Below are positions 7,287-15,981 of a stretch of DNA of 40,122 bases, piece after piece. Under the pieces are notes generated by a model. It was not told the origin of the DNA. It made no database searches and saw only the letters and a program-made list of their open reading frames with translations. Source of the DNA: Bacteroidia bacterium (lineage in GTDB: Bacteria; Bacteroidota; Bacteroidia; Flavobacteriales; Flavobacteriaceae). Location: contig JAUIFC010000013.1 of assembly GCA_030429455.1 (NCBI GenBank), positions 1 through 40,122 on the forward strand, in the 5' to 3' direction. The translations under genes were made by a program, and so were the position numbers. How positions within the stretch are numbered: position 1 is the first letter of the stretch; each line of letters opens with the position of its first letter.

Positions 7287-8220
7287 AGTTCTTTTTAATT
7301 TTGTCAACAATCGTTTGGGCAAGTTTTTCCTTACTTTCGAAGGTCCATCCTCCGACATGAGGTGTTAAAATTACATTTTTCATTGCAATCAAGGCTTTGA
7401 ACGCCGACGGCATTTCTTCTTTGTTTGCAAATAATTTTTCAAATGATGTTTTTTCATACTCAAGGACATCTAGACCGGCTCCTTTTACTTTGCCACTTTG
7501 GAGTGCTTGCACCAAATCGTTCGTGTTTATTACATTTCCTCTAGCGGTGTTTACCAACCATAATTTGTTTTTAAATTTATTTAAAAAATCCGAAGTCACC
7601 ATTTGGTGGGTAATCGGTGTCTGAGGAACATGTAGGCTTAGAATTTGGGTGTTTTCAAAAAATGTATCTAAGGAAACTTGTGTGGCATTCTCGTCGCCAA
7701 CATCATCCTTTATGTCATAGCAAATGGTGTTGCATCCTAAGCCTTGTAATCGCTTCGCAAAGGCTTTACCCATATGTCCATAACCGATTATTCCTACTGT
7801 TTTTCCCATGATTTCTTCACCACGGTTTTCTTCCCTTAGCCAAATGCCATTGGTAACCTCATAATGAGAAATGAAAAAGCGATTCATTAGGCTCAAAAAT
7901 AGGCCTAAGGCATGTTCTGCCACAGCATCTCTATTTCCTTCAGGAGCGTTTAACAGTTTAATTCCTCTTGCTTTTGCATAGTCCACATCTATATTCTCCA
8001 AGCCAGCACCAACTCGTCCAATGAATTTTAGATTTTCTGCTTTTTCTAAAAAACCCTTGTCTATTCGAAAGCGGCTTCTAATGATAAAACCATCATAGTC
8101 TTTAATAATTTCCTCAATTTCAGTTTTTGATGAAGTGTAATTTTCTTCGTTTATAAATCCTAAATCTTCAAGCTGTTGGATAAGTAGCGGATGGTTTTTA
8201 TCTAAATGGAGAATTCTCAT
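7270..8220 (-). CDS. D-2-hydroxyacid dehydrogenase (phosphoglycerate dehydrogenase-like)
   Basis: The 316-residue NAD-dependent dehydrogenase has the family's Rossmann motif GIIGYGHMG (143-151) and an acidic residue at the end of the next strand (CYDI, Asp169). Its catalytic Arg lies in NTARG (R227) and its catalytic His in TPHVGG (H288). It most resembles flavobacterial SerA-like proteins without a C-terminal ACT domain. It could oxidise 3-phosphoglycerate for serine synthesis, but 2-hydroxyacid dehydrogenases of this length act on varied substrates, so the substrate is open. It overlaps the upstream thioesterase stop by 4 bp, consistent with translational coupling. Confidence 0.9.
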   Translation of the reverse strand: MRILHLDKNHPLLIQQLEDLGFINEENYTSSKTEIEEIIKDYDGFIIRSRFRIDKGFLEKAENLKFIGRVGAGLENIDVDYAKARGIKLLNAPEGNRDAVAEHALGLFLSLMNRFFISHYEVTNGIWLREENRGEEIMGKTVGIIGYGHMGKAFAKRLQGLGCNTICYDIKDDVGDENATQVSLDTFFENTQILSLHVPQTPITHQMVTSDFLNKFKNKLWLVNTARGNVINTNDLVQALQSGKVKGAGLDVLEYEKTSFEKLFANKEEMPSAFKALIAMKNVILTPHVGGWTFESKEKLAQTIVDKIKKNFASNN

Positions 8221-8627
8221 GATGTTTTATAAAAGCGTTGAATAATATCTGAAGGTATTCTTGCCGGTTTTTGGGTGTCCAATTTCACAAAACACCATTT
8301 GGCCAAAGATTGAAAAATGATTTGACCTGTGTCTTCATGAATTATCTCTGTTTTTCTTTCTGAAGTTGCTGTGGAGTAGCTTTGTATATGCGTATTGATA
8401 ACCAATTTGTCGTTAAGTACTGCTTGTTTTTTATAGGTCAACTCATGCTGCATGATCATCCAACCATAGGTGTTTTGGATTTCACTTGTTGTAAATTTAT
8501 TCCAATGTTCTTTAGAAATTTCCAAAGCCCACTTTACATATGCAAGATTATTTACATGATTAAAATGATCTATAACAGAGGATTGTACAGAAACTTTTTT
8601 GGAATAAATTATCGGTTCAAGGGCCAT
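8217..8627 (-). CDS. Acyl-CoA thioesterase, 4HBT hotdog family
   Basis: The 136-residue single-hotdog protein carries the YbgC/4-hydroxybenzoyl-CoA thioesterase signature VIDHFNHVNNLAYVKW, in which D20 is the expected catalytic acid. It should hydrolyse an acyl-CoA thioester, but the chain type is not evident. The length is normal for the family. It starts 7 bp after the rsmA-mgtE stop and overlaps the dehydrogenase gene by 4 bp, so it lies inside a cotranscribed cluster. Confidence 0.9.
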   Translation of the reverse strand: MALEPIIYSKKVSVQSSVIDHFNHVNNLAYVKWALEISKEHWNKFTTSEIQNTYGWMIMQHELTYKKQAVLNDKLVINTHIQSYSTATSERKTEIIHEDTGQIIFQSLAKWCFVKLDTQKPARIPSDIIQRFYKTS

Positions 8628-8634
8628 TTGTTTT

Positions 8635-10791
8635 TTAAAAATCTAGCATATGTTTTGCTAGTGCAAAAAATATTAAAAGTCCAAAAATATCGTTGCTTGT
8701 TGTTATGAAAGGTCCTGTTGCAATCGCAGGATCTATATTGTACTTGTCTAACATGATGGGTACAAAAGTGCCGATTAATGACGCAATTAATACCACAACG
8801 ATTAATGAAATAGAAATTGTAAATGGCAAACTCAAATCGCTTCCACCTAAAATTAGATATGCTCCAGCAAACAAAATAATGGAAAGGACGATGCCGTTTA
8901 TGATGTTTAATCCAACTTCTTTGATAAGGCGTTTCCAAACGGAGCCAGTAAGTGTGCCCTTTGCAAGACCTTGAACGATAATTGCGGAAGATTGGACACC
9001 AACATTTCCAGCCATGGCCACGATTAATGGCATGAAGAAGAAAAGGGATTTATATTCCTCTAAAGCCGATTCGTATTGTCGTGCAACCAATACAGCCAAA
9101 AAACCTCCAAACAGTGCCAAAACCAACCATGGCAGTCTTGCTCTTGTAAGTTGCCATATGCTATCATCGGCATCGACATCTTCGGAAATACCAGCGGCCA
9201 TTTGGTAATCTTTTTCTGCTTCTTCGGTAATAAAATCTAAAATGTCATCGACTGTAATTCTGCCCACTAATCTGCCAATTTCGTCTATAACTGGGATTGC
9301 TTCAAGGTCATATTTTTGCATGATTCTGGCAACATCTTCAGCAGGAGTATGCACATCTACGTAATCTACATTTTCGATATAAATGTCTTCAATGTTTGCT
9401 GTTCTTGGCGCAGTGATCAGGTCTTTGAGGGACAACCTTCCCTTTAGTTTTCCTTTGTTGTCTATCACATAGATCGAGTGGACGCGAGTGACATTTTCGG
9501 CTTGGTCGCGCATTTCCTCCATGCAACCCGTCACACTCCAATTTTCGTTTACTTTAATAAGCTCTTTAGCCATCAAACCACCAGCGGTATCGTCATCATA
9601 GCGCATTAACTCTGCGATATGTTTGGCATGGCTTCGGTCTTCAAGGTTATTTAAAACCTCATCTTTAAGAGGAATGGAAAGTGTAGAAATGATGTCTGTC
9701 GCATCATCGGTGTCCATCTCTGCAATTTCGTCTGCAATTTCCTGGGCAGTAAGGTTGTCGAGCAGTTTTTCTCTGTCATCTTCATCAATCTCCATCAGGA
9801 CTTCTGCAGTTTTTGTACTGTCTAGAAGTTTTACTATGTATGTTGCTTGGTCGAGGTTGAGGCTATCCAATATTTCTGCAATATCGGCATGATGCATATC
9901 ACCAAGATGAGACAATAACTCTTGATTATCTCCTTGTTCAATCAAAAATTCGATCTTCTCAATAAGCGATTTTGAAACTTCAAATTGCATCTTGTTGGTT
10001 AACTCTATAAACTCTACATAACTTAAACGCTCTGGTCGTTTAGCAAATATAGGGTCTACTTTTAAAACATCACTAAGGTTAAAGGTTTTTAAACTGTTTC
10101 TTAAAGTTTTACGTCGCTGTTGAAATGCTGTTTTTACCACTTTGAAAAAAAGTTGCTCATCACATCCCAATTGAAAATTTGTTCGGCGTTTAAGTTTAAT
10201 AACCCCACTATCAACTTTTGGTGGTGGTTTGAAAACAGTGGGCGGAACAGTAAACAAATATTCAGCTTCGTAAAAGGCTTGAGTCAACACAGATAAAATG
10301 CCGTAGGTTTTATTTCCGCTTGATGCACAGATGCGCTGAGCTACTTCTTTTTGAAACATGCCGACAAATTCGGGAATCATTTTTCTGTTTTCTAGTGTTT
10401 TGAATAGAATTTGACTAGAAATGTTATATGGAAAATTCCCTACGATTCCAACCTCTTGAGAAGAAAAAAGTTCATTTAAATCTGCTTTTAAAAAGTCTTG
10501 ATTTATAATTTTGAAATTGGATTCTAAATCATTTTTCAAGTGGGTTTCTAGATAATTTATAGATTCCCTATCTATTTCAAAAGCAACGACATCTATTGGT
10601 TTAGCAATTAAAAATTGAGTAAGCACACCAGTACCAGGTCCAATTTCTATCCATTTTGAAATCGATTTTTCATCAATGGCATCTGCAATACGTTCAGCAA
10701 CAGATAAGTCTCTTAAAAAGTGTTGACCAAGATGCTTTTTGGCACGAACTTTCTGCAAATTACTTTTATCATAAAAGTTCTGGTTGGCCAT
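8635..10791 (-). CDS. rsmA-mgtE: 16S rRNA dimethyladenosine transferase fused in frame to MgtE magnesium transporter
   Basis: One uninterrupted 718-codon frame covers two normally separate proteins. Residues 1-267 are RsmA/KsgA, which dimethylates two adjacent adenines in the 3' hairpin of 16S rRNA. They show [11 protein letters not shown], the SAM motif [11 protein letters not shown], the catalytic NFPY form of N-x-P-Y and the C-terminal [10 protein letters not shown]. Residues 268-718 are a full-length MgtE Mg2+ channel: an acidic helical N domain, two CBS domains (about 400-520) and about five membrane helices (about 555-718). Both halves are complete; only the rsmA stop is missing. M268 (ATG at 9990) is a natural MgtE start, so a fusion protein, internal initiation or both are possible. 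The gene starts 18 bp after the PBP1A stop. Confidence 0.9.
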   Translation of the reverse strand: MANQNFYDKSNLQKVRAKKHLGQHFLRDLSVAERIADAIDEKSISKWIEIGPGTGVLTQFLIAKPIDVVAFEIDRESINYLETHLKNDLESNFKIINQDFLKADLNELFSSQEVGIVGNFPYNISSQILFKTLENRKMIPEFVGMFQKEVAQRICASSGNKTYGILSVLTQAFYEAEYLFTVPPTVFKPPPKVDSGVIKLKRRTNFQLGCDEQLFFKVVKTAFQQRRKTLRNSLKTFNLSDVLKVDPIFAKRPERLSYVEFIELTNKMQFEVSKSLIEKIEFLIEQGDNQELLSHLGDMHHADIAEILDSLNLDQATYIVKLLDSTKTAEVLMEIDEDDREKLLDNLTAQEIADEIAEMDTDDATDIISTLSIPLKDEVLNNLEDRSHAKHIAELMRYDDDTAGGLMAKELIKVNENWSVTGCMEEMRDQAENVTRVHSIYVIDNKGKLKGRLSLKDLITAPRTANIEDIYIENVDYVDVHTPAEDVARIMQKYDLEAIPVIDEIGRLVGRITVDDILDFITEEAEKDYQMAAGISEDVDADDSIWQLTRARLPWLVLALFGGFLAVLVARQYESALEEYKSLFFFMPLIVAMAGNVGVQSSAIIVQGLAKGTLTGSVWKRLIKEVGLNIINGIVLSIILFAGAYLILGGSDLSLPFTISISLIVVVLIASLIGTFVPIMLDKYNIDPAIATGPFITTSNDIFGLLIFFALAKHMLDF
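9988..9990 (-). other. Probable internal start codon of mgtE within the rsmA-mgtE frame
   Basis: The minus-strand ATG reads [13 protein letters not shown], the expected beginning of a flavobacterial MgtE. It follows directly after the expected last residues of RsmA ([10 protein letters not shown]). No strong Shine-Dalgarno sequence precedes it, but Bacteroidota often lack one. If used, it yields a 451-residue MgtE encoded by 8635-9990. Confidence 0.6.
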
Positions 10792-10809
10792 AATTTCAAG
10801 GTATGAAAG

Positions 10810-13116
10810 TTAGAATGCAAAATCGAAGTCTGTGTTGTCCTTTTCTTTTTTATCTTCTGGTTTAACTTCGTCATTACATTCAACTTGAATGCTTAAGGTA
10901 TTTGGTTCTTCAAAAGATTCTTTAGAAAGAATAAAATCTTCGTCATTATACAAATCTTTCATATACATGCCCCATATCGGCAGTGCCATGGTGGCTCCTT
11001 GGCCGTAGGTAATGCTGTTAAATCTTACTGAACGATCTTCGCCGCCAACCCAAACACCGGTAGCCAAATCGGGCACCATTCCTATAAACCAGCCGTCACT
11101 TTGATTTTGAGTTGTTCCTGTTTTGCCTGCAATGTCATTTTCAAAATCATAGGGATATCCAGTAACTACCTTTTTGTAAACAGCATTGTTTACCGCCCAA
11201 GCTCCCCTGAGGCGTCGTCCTGAACCGTGTTTTGTAACACCTTCTAATAATTTTACTGTAACATAAGCAGTCTCATGACTCACTACATCTCTACTTTCTG
11301 GTGTATGCTGGTACAAAACAGTACCATTTTTATCTTCAATTCTCTCGACATAATAAGGTGAGACATAAACACCTTTATTGGCAAAAGTACTGTAGGCAGA
11401 CACCATTTCGTAAACACTTAAATCTGGTGTGCCCAATGCAATGGATGGATAAGGTTCTATCCTTCTGGTGTCAATGCCTAGCTTTTCTGCTAGATCGACA
11501 ACAGGTTGAGGTCCAGTTTGATCGATTACTCTTGCTGTAATGGTATTTACACTTTCTGCCAATGCTTTTTTCAGGGTTTTTATTTCGCCATAATCGTCAG
11601 AAGAGTTTTTTGGTGTCCAATCTTCCAACAGGCCGTGTTTTCCTTTAGGTATGGTAAATAGCGTGTTTGGATATTCCATACATGGCGATATATGTAACTG
11701 ATCTATGGCGGTAGCATAGACCAAAGGTTTGAATGTCGAACCAACTTGTCGTTTGGCTTGTTTGACATGTTCGTATTTAAAATTTTCAAAATCTATTCCG
11801 CCAACCCAAGCTTTTATGGCGCCTGTTTGTGGCCTCATGGACATCATGCCTACATTTAAAAAACGCTTGTGGTAGTAGATTGAATCTCTAGGCGTCATAA
11901 TGGTATCTATTTTTCCATTCCAACTGAACACCTTCATTTTGGCAGGTTTGTCAAAGGTAGCCAATATGGAATCGTTTGACATTCCTTCTCGTTTTAAAAT
12001 CTTAAAACGGTCAGAGTTTCTAATGGCTTGATTGATGATTTTATCAATCTCTTCGTTTGTTACACTTCTAAATGGCGCTGTTTTGTTGTATTTGTTTCGG
12101 TTATCAAATTCTTTCTGAAGGTTTTTCATGTGCAGCTGTACTGCATTTTCTGCGTATTGTTGTGCATCGGAATCCAAGGTTGTATAGATTTTAAGGCCGT
12201 CTCGGTACAAATTGTATTTTGTGCCATCTGGTTTACGATGTTCATCAATCCATTTGTTCATGAATTTTTTAAGTTCTGCCCGAAAGTAGGTTGCTTGCCC
12301 ATCGCTCGAATATTCTGGCGTATAATTGATGGTTAAAGGCAATGCTTGCAACGAATCCTTTTCTTTTTCAGTTAAAAAATCATTTCTATACATCTGAAAG
12401 AAAACTTGATTTCTGCGATCCAAAGAGTTTTTCTTGAATTTTTCTCGGTATGGATTATAGAGCACAGAATTTTTGAACATGGCTACTAGTGTCGCAGACT
12501 CTTCGATGTTTAAGTCTTCTGGTTCTTTTCCAAAGTAAACTCTAGCAGCAGAACGTATGCCCACGGCACCACGTGTAAAATCATAGATGTTAAAGTACAT
12601 GGCTATGATTTCGTTTTTCGTGTATTGTTTTTCTAGTCTAATGGCAATTACCCATTCCTTAATTTTTTGAGTCAACCTATTGAGAAGCCCCGTTTTGTTC
12701 ATGTCTGTGAACAGTTGCTTTGCCAATTGCTGAGATAATGTACTGGCACCACCTTTCTTGCCAAGATATGCGATGGCCCGAAGTGTCCCTCTAGCATCTA
12801 TCCCCGAATGATCGTAATAGCGTTCGTCTTCTGTAGCCACCAAAGCATTTACAAGGTGATCTGGCAGTTTGTCAAATTCTACGGGTGTACGATTTTGTTT
12901 AAAGTATTTTCCCAAGGTTTTTCCATCCTGAGAAATTATTTCTGTGGCGAGATTAGTTTTTGGATTTTCTAAATCGTCAAAAGGCGGCATGGGTCCGAAA
13001 AGGCCTATACTTGCCAGAACAAAAACAGAAACAGCGAATAGACATAAAAAGGTATAGAATACCCAAAACCTTTTCACAAACGGTCTTTTATTGAAATTGC
13101 TTTTCTTTTTATTCAT
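10810..13116 (-). CDS. Penicillin-binding protein 1A (bifunctional glycosyltransferase/transpeptidase)
   Basis: This 768-residue membrane-anchored enzyme polymerises and cross-links peptidoglycan. One N-terminal membrane helix (about 15-42) precedes the GT51 glycosyltransferase domain, with ATEDERYYDHSGID (catalytic Glu) and GGASTLSQQLAKQLF. The transpeptidase domain has the SxxK motif STFK in QVGSTFKPLVYA, the SxN motif in AESVNT and the KTG motif in IAGKTGTTQN. All catalytic motifs are intact and the length is typical of class A PBPs. The start overlaps the gldH stop by 8 bp. The acidic tail after about residue 740 is low-complexity. Confidence 0.96.
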   Translation of the reverse strand: MNKKKSNFNKRPFVKRFWVFYTFLCLFAVSVFVLASIGLFGPMPPFDDLENPKTNLATEIISQDGKTLGKYFKQNRTPVEFDKLPDHLVNALVATEDERYYDHSGIDARGTLRAIAYLGKKGGASTLSQQLAKQLFTDMNKTGLLNRLTQKIKEWVIAIRLEKQYTKNEIIAMYFNIYDFTRGAVGIRSAARVYFGKEPEDLNIEESATLVAMFKNSVLYNPYREKFKKNSLDRRNQVFFQMYRNDFLTEKEKDSLQALPLTINYTPEYSSDGQATYFRAELKKFMNKWIDEHRKPDGTKYNLYRDGLKIYTTLDSDAQQYAENAVQLHMKNLQKEFDNRNKYNKTAPFRSVTNEEIDKIINQAIRNSDRFKILKREGMSNDSILATFDKPAKMKVFSWNGKIDTIMTPRDSIYYHKRFLNVGMMSMRPQTGAIKAWVGGIDFENFKYEHVKQAKRQVGSTFKPLVYATAIDQLHISPCMEYPNTLFTIPKGKHGLLEDWTPKNSSDDYGEIKTLKKALAESVNTITARVIDQTGPQPVVDLAEKLGIDTRRIEPYPSIALGTPDLSVYEMVSAYSTFANKGVYVSPYYVERIEDKNGTVLYQHTPESRDVVSHETAYVTVKLLEGVTKHGSGRRLRGAWAVNNAVYKKVVTGYPYDFENDIAGKTGTTQNQSDGWFIGMVPDLATGVWVGGEDRSVRFNSITYGQGATMALPIWGMYMKDLYNDEDFILSKESFEEPNTLSIQVECNDEVKPEDKKEKDNTDFDFAF

Positions 13117-13606
13117 TACTATTCTTTTTATGAGGTTTGTAACTAAATCCTACTTCTTCAACTCCGCTAAGTTCAGCTAGAGGTATGGTTTGATTGTATA
13201 CTCTCATGGCTTGTTTTACTTTAAAACGATATGTGCCACTTTCTGAAAACTGTTTGGCTTCTTTGTACCACAACCAATTGTTTTTTAAACTGCCTATGCC
13301 TTCTCCCATTAATTTTCCATTGGGATAAGCCATTTTGTATTCCAGTGTATCTACTTCTACTTTACCTTTTGGAAATTCGAGCGAAGTGATGATAAACAGA
13401 TTACTGTATTTGTACTCTTGAGTGTTCTTAATATGTATAAACAAATCAAATTGGGTTATAGTATCTGATGTTTCAAAATTAAATTGAAAAATACTGTCCT
13501 TATGCCAAGTGCCAGACGTTTTCTTAAACTCAAAAAAGGTTGCTTCTGGTTCACAAGCACTTAAAGCAATTAAGGCCATAAAAAGGAACATCAGTTTTTT
13601 ACTCAT
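13109..13606 (-). CDS. gldH: Gliding motility lipoprotein GldH
   Basis: The 165-residue lipoprotein has a signal peptide ending in the lipobox LSAC, with the lipidated Cys at residue 18. The mature domain (WHKDSIFQFNFETSDT, then DLFIHIKNTQEYKYSNLF) matches GldH, a lipoprotein required for gliding in Flavobacterium johnsoniae. The position between ricT and a class A PBP gene is also typical of flavobacteria as I know them. It would be lipidated and then cleaved by LspA. Its ATG overlaps the ricT stop by one base (TAATG). Its presence argues for a gliding organism or at least the gliding/T9SS lineage. Confidence 0.92.
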   Translation of the reverse strand: MSKKLMFLFMALIALSACEPEATFFEFKKTSGTWHKDSIFQFNFETSDTITQFDLFIHIKNTQEYKYSNLFIITSLEFPKGKVEVDTLEYKMAYPNGKLMGEGIGSLKNNWLWYKEAKQFSESGTYRFKVKQAMRVYNQTIPLAELSGVEEVGFSYKPHKKNSNE

Positions 13607-14763
13607 TAGCCTTTATTCTTTTTAGAATTTTGTGGTCTTCTCCTATTTCTTTTATTTCTTCTTTTATTTCTATTCGGTTTGTCAAAACGGGTAAGACTAT
13701 CTTGACCAACAACATTGTTGAAGTCTATACTTTGTACACTTTTTTCTTCTACATAATCCTCTAAACAATCCACTGGATTTTTAGCTTTTTCGGCATTGAT
13801 AATTGTTTTGACGTCATCAACATTGAGTTCGTGCCATTGGTTAGGTTGGTCGTAATACGCATACCACATTTTACGGTTGAAGATGTCCATTTTTTGAAAC
13901 GCGGCCTTTCCCTTTTTGGTAAAGAGCTTCGTTTCTGGTTTTGGAAAATCTTTCAATGCTTCGAGGTACATATCCAGTTCGTAATTTAAACAGCATTTTA
14001 ATTTGCCACATTGCCCTGCCAGTTTTAAAGGATTGAGCGATAGTTGCTGATACCTTGCTGCCGCAGTTTTTACCGATCTAAAATCTGTTAACCAAGTCGA
14101 ACAACATAATTCTCTACCACAAGAGCCAATACCACCTAATCGAGCGGCTTCTTGTCTTAGGCCTATCTGTTTCATTTCGATCCGAACTTTGAATGAATAG
14201 GCATATTCCTTAATTAGCTGTCTGAAATCCACCCTTTGGTCTGCCCTATAATAAAAAACAACTTTCGAACCATCGCCTTGAAATTCGATGTCGCTTATTT
14301 TCATTTTGAGGTTAAGTCGAATAGCTATTTGTCTGGCTTTTACTTTTATTTCTTCCTCTTTAGCTCTGCATTTTTGCCATACATCGATGTCCTTCTGGTT
14401 GGCTTTTCGGTAGATTTTGGGATGTTTATCTGGATCTGCAGTTGCTTTCTTTTTTTTCATTTGAACTTTAACCAATTCTCCAGTCAAACTTACGGTACCA
14501 ATATCGTGGCCAGGATGAGATTCTGTAGCGACGACATCGCCTATAAACAGTGATAAGTTTTCTGTATTGTTAAAAAATTCTTTCCTTCCATTTTTAAAAC
14601 GAACCTCAACCATTGGATTAGGTTTCTGATCTTCTGGGAGTTGCATGTTAGACAACCAATCGAAAACTGACAACTTATTGCAACCATCTGTTCCACATGT
14701 CCCATTATTTTTACAGCCTTTTGGCGTTCCGTCTTTCCCACTTGCACATGAATTGCACCCCAT
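13606..14763 (-). CDS. ricT: RicT/YaaT-type PSP1-domain protein
   Basis: The 385-residue protein contains the PSP1 C-terminal domain with paired cysteine motifs (CGRELCCSTW and GQCGKLKCC). In Bacillus RicT, which forms the RicAFT complex, such cysteines coordinate Fe-S clusters. The Bacteroidota form adds a cysteine-rich N-terminus (MGCNSCASG through CGTDGCNK, seven Cys within about 30 residues) and a very basic tail (NRNKRRNKRNRRRPQ). In Bacillus the complex affects mRNA processing; the role in Bacteroidota, which may lack RicA/RicF partners, is not clear. It heads a cluster of seven genes ending at 6603. Confidence 0.9.
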   Translation of the reverse strand: MGCNSCASGKDGTPKGCKNNGTCGTDGCNKLSVFDWLSNMQLPEDQKPNPMVEVRFKNGRKEFFNNTENLSLFIGDVVATESHPGHDIGTVSLTGELVKVQMKKKKATADPDKHPKIYRKANQKDIDVWQKCRAKEEEIKVKARQIAIRLNLKMKISDIEFQGDGSKVVFYYRADQRVDFRQLIKEYAYSFKVRIEMKQIGLRQEAARLGGIGSCGRELCCSTWLTDFRSVKTAAARYQQLSLNPLKLAGQCGKLKCCLNYELDMYLEALKDFPKPETKLFTKKGKAAFQKMDIFNRKMWYAYYDQPNQWHELNVDDVKTIINAEKAKNPVDCLEDYVEEKSVQSIDFNNVVGQDSLTRFDKPNRNKRRNKRNRRRPQNSKKNKG

Positions 14764-14779
14764 TATTTATATATATTGA

Positions 14780-14797
14780 AATCGGATCATTCCGATT
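14780..14797. promoter_or_regulatory. Perfect inverted repeat in the ricT leader
   Basis: AATCGGA, a 4-base loop TCAT, then TCCGATT form a perfect 7-bp hairpin or operator-like palindrome, ending 17 bp upstream of the ricT ATG. It is unusually GC-containing for this AT-rich gap and has no T-run in the ricT direction, so an operator or leader structure is likelier than a terminator. Confidence 0.4.
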
Positions 14798-14865
14798 GAT
14801 GAAACAAATTCGTAAATATATTAATTTTTAAATCTATTATTGAAATTGAAGTTTAAAACGAAGCC

Positions 14866-15975
14866 TTAAGTTGAATTTTTTTCTCGTTCAATTTCTTGTT
14901 TTACAGCTTTGATAAGCGCTTCACCTCTCAAACCTCTGGCGATGATTATTCCTTCTTTGTTGATCAAAACGTTATCAGGAATGCCATTTACATTGTAAAT
15001 CAAATAAGGATCGGCATTCGTGCCAGATTTGTCCCATAAGTTTATCCACTGTAATTCAAACTTATCTATCGCCTTTGATAAAGCTTGTTTCGATTCGTCT
15101 TCAGAAATCCCAACAATTTCAAAACCATCCTTATGATAAGTGTTGTAGGCTTCTTTTAGACTTGGAAATTCCTTAAGGCATGGCACACACCAAGAAGCCC
15201 AAAAATCGATGAGTATGAGTTGGCCTTCAAAATCAGAGAGGCTTACATCCTCGTTTTCAAGATTTTTCATGGAAAAATCGACATATTGATCGCCTACCTT
15301 CAGATTGTTTTGAAGTTCTAAATAGCGTTGTATGGATTTTCCGTAACTCGAATTTTGAATGTCTGAACTAAAATTTTCAAAATAGTCTTCTACGGTTTCT
15401 TTTTCTAGAGAAGTGGTGTAAAAATCTAAAGTTGAAGCACTTACATACGAATTTGGATTGTTTTTGATGAAAGCTTTCTCTATGCTAAGGTGGCTAGACC
15501 AAATCTTTTTCAACTCTTGTTTCGCAATTTTTTTGAGGCTATCTGATGTAGCTTCGTCGTCAATAATTGTATTTAAACTGTCTCTTTTTTTTCTGTATTT
15601 CCAAATAGGCGTCCACAGCCTTTGGCTGTCTAATTGAGCGTTGGAACCTGTTATTTGCGCATCTTTAAACTTTCCATCGTCAGCTTTAAAATAAATTTCA
15701 CCTTCTTCTAACCATATCGTTGTATGATTTCTGGAATTTTGAATGTATAAATCAAATTTTTTTGGGTGTTCTAAAGTGCCTTTAAATGAAAATTGATTAT
15801 CGACAACTTGTGTCGAATCATAAGTGTTATTATCGAGTAATAAAAACACCCAAGCGTTATTTTCTATTCCACTTACTTCCGCCTTTAAAATGAATTCACC
15901 ATTTTTTGAATTTTCAGTAGGACTACAACTTGATAACGCAATGCATAATAGTAAGGCAAATAATATTCTATTCAT
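14866..15975 (-). CDS. TlpA-type thiol-disulfide oxidoreductase lipoprotein with DUF4369 domain
   Basis: The 369-residue protein has a lipoprotein signal (lipobox LSSC, Cys17). An N-terminal beta-rich DUF4369 domain spans about 27-125, then a helical linker, then a thioredoxin fold with WCVPC (C263 and C266) in FWASWCVPCLKEFPSL. It should act in the periplasm as a thiol:disulfide reductant or ResA/TlpA-like maturation factor. In Bacteroidota such proteins often sit near polysaccharide or cytochrome genes, and the client cannot be inferred here. It starts 6 bp after the GH3 gene and is likely cotranscribed with it. Confidence 0.9.
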   Translation of the reverse strand: MNRILFALLLCIALSSCSPTENSKNGEFILKAEVSGIENNAWVFLLLDNNTYDSTQVVDNQFSFKGTLEHPKKFDLYIQNSRNHTTIWLEEGEIYFKADDGKFKDAQITGSNAQLDSQRLWTPIWKYRKKRDSLNTIIDDEATSDSLKKIAKQELKKIWSSHLSIEKAFIKNNPNSYVSASTLDFYTTSLEKETVEDYFENFSSDIQNSSYGKSIQRYLELQNNLKVGDQYVDFSMKNLENEDVSLSDFEGQLILIDFWASWCVPCLKEFPSLKEAYNTYHKDGFEIVGISEDESKQALSKAIDKFELQWINLWDKSGTNADPYLIYNVNGIPDNVLINKEGIIIARGLRGEALIKAVKQEIEREKNST

Positions 15976-15981
15976 TTAAAT

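Noticed and set aside
9000-9950. Plus-strand ORFs opposite mgtE, rich in Ser
   Set aside because: They are antisense to a highly conserved transporter, and their composition follows from the complementary Asp/Glu/Ile codons.
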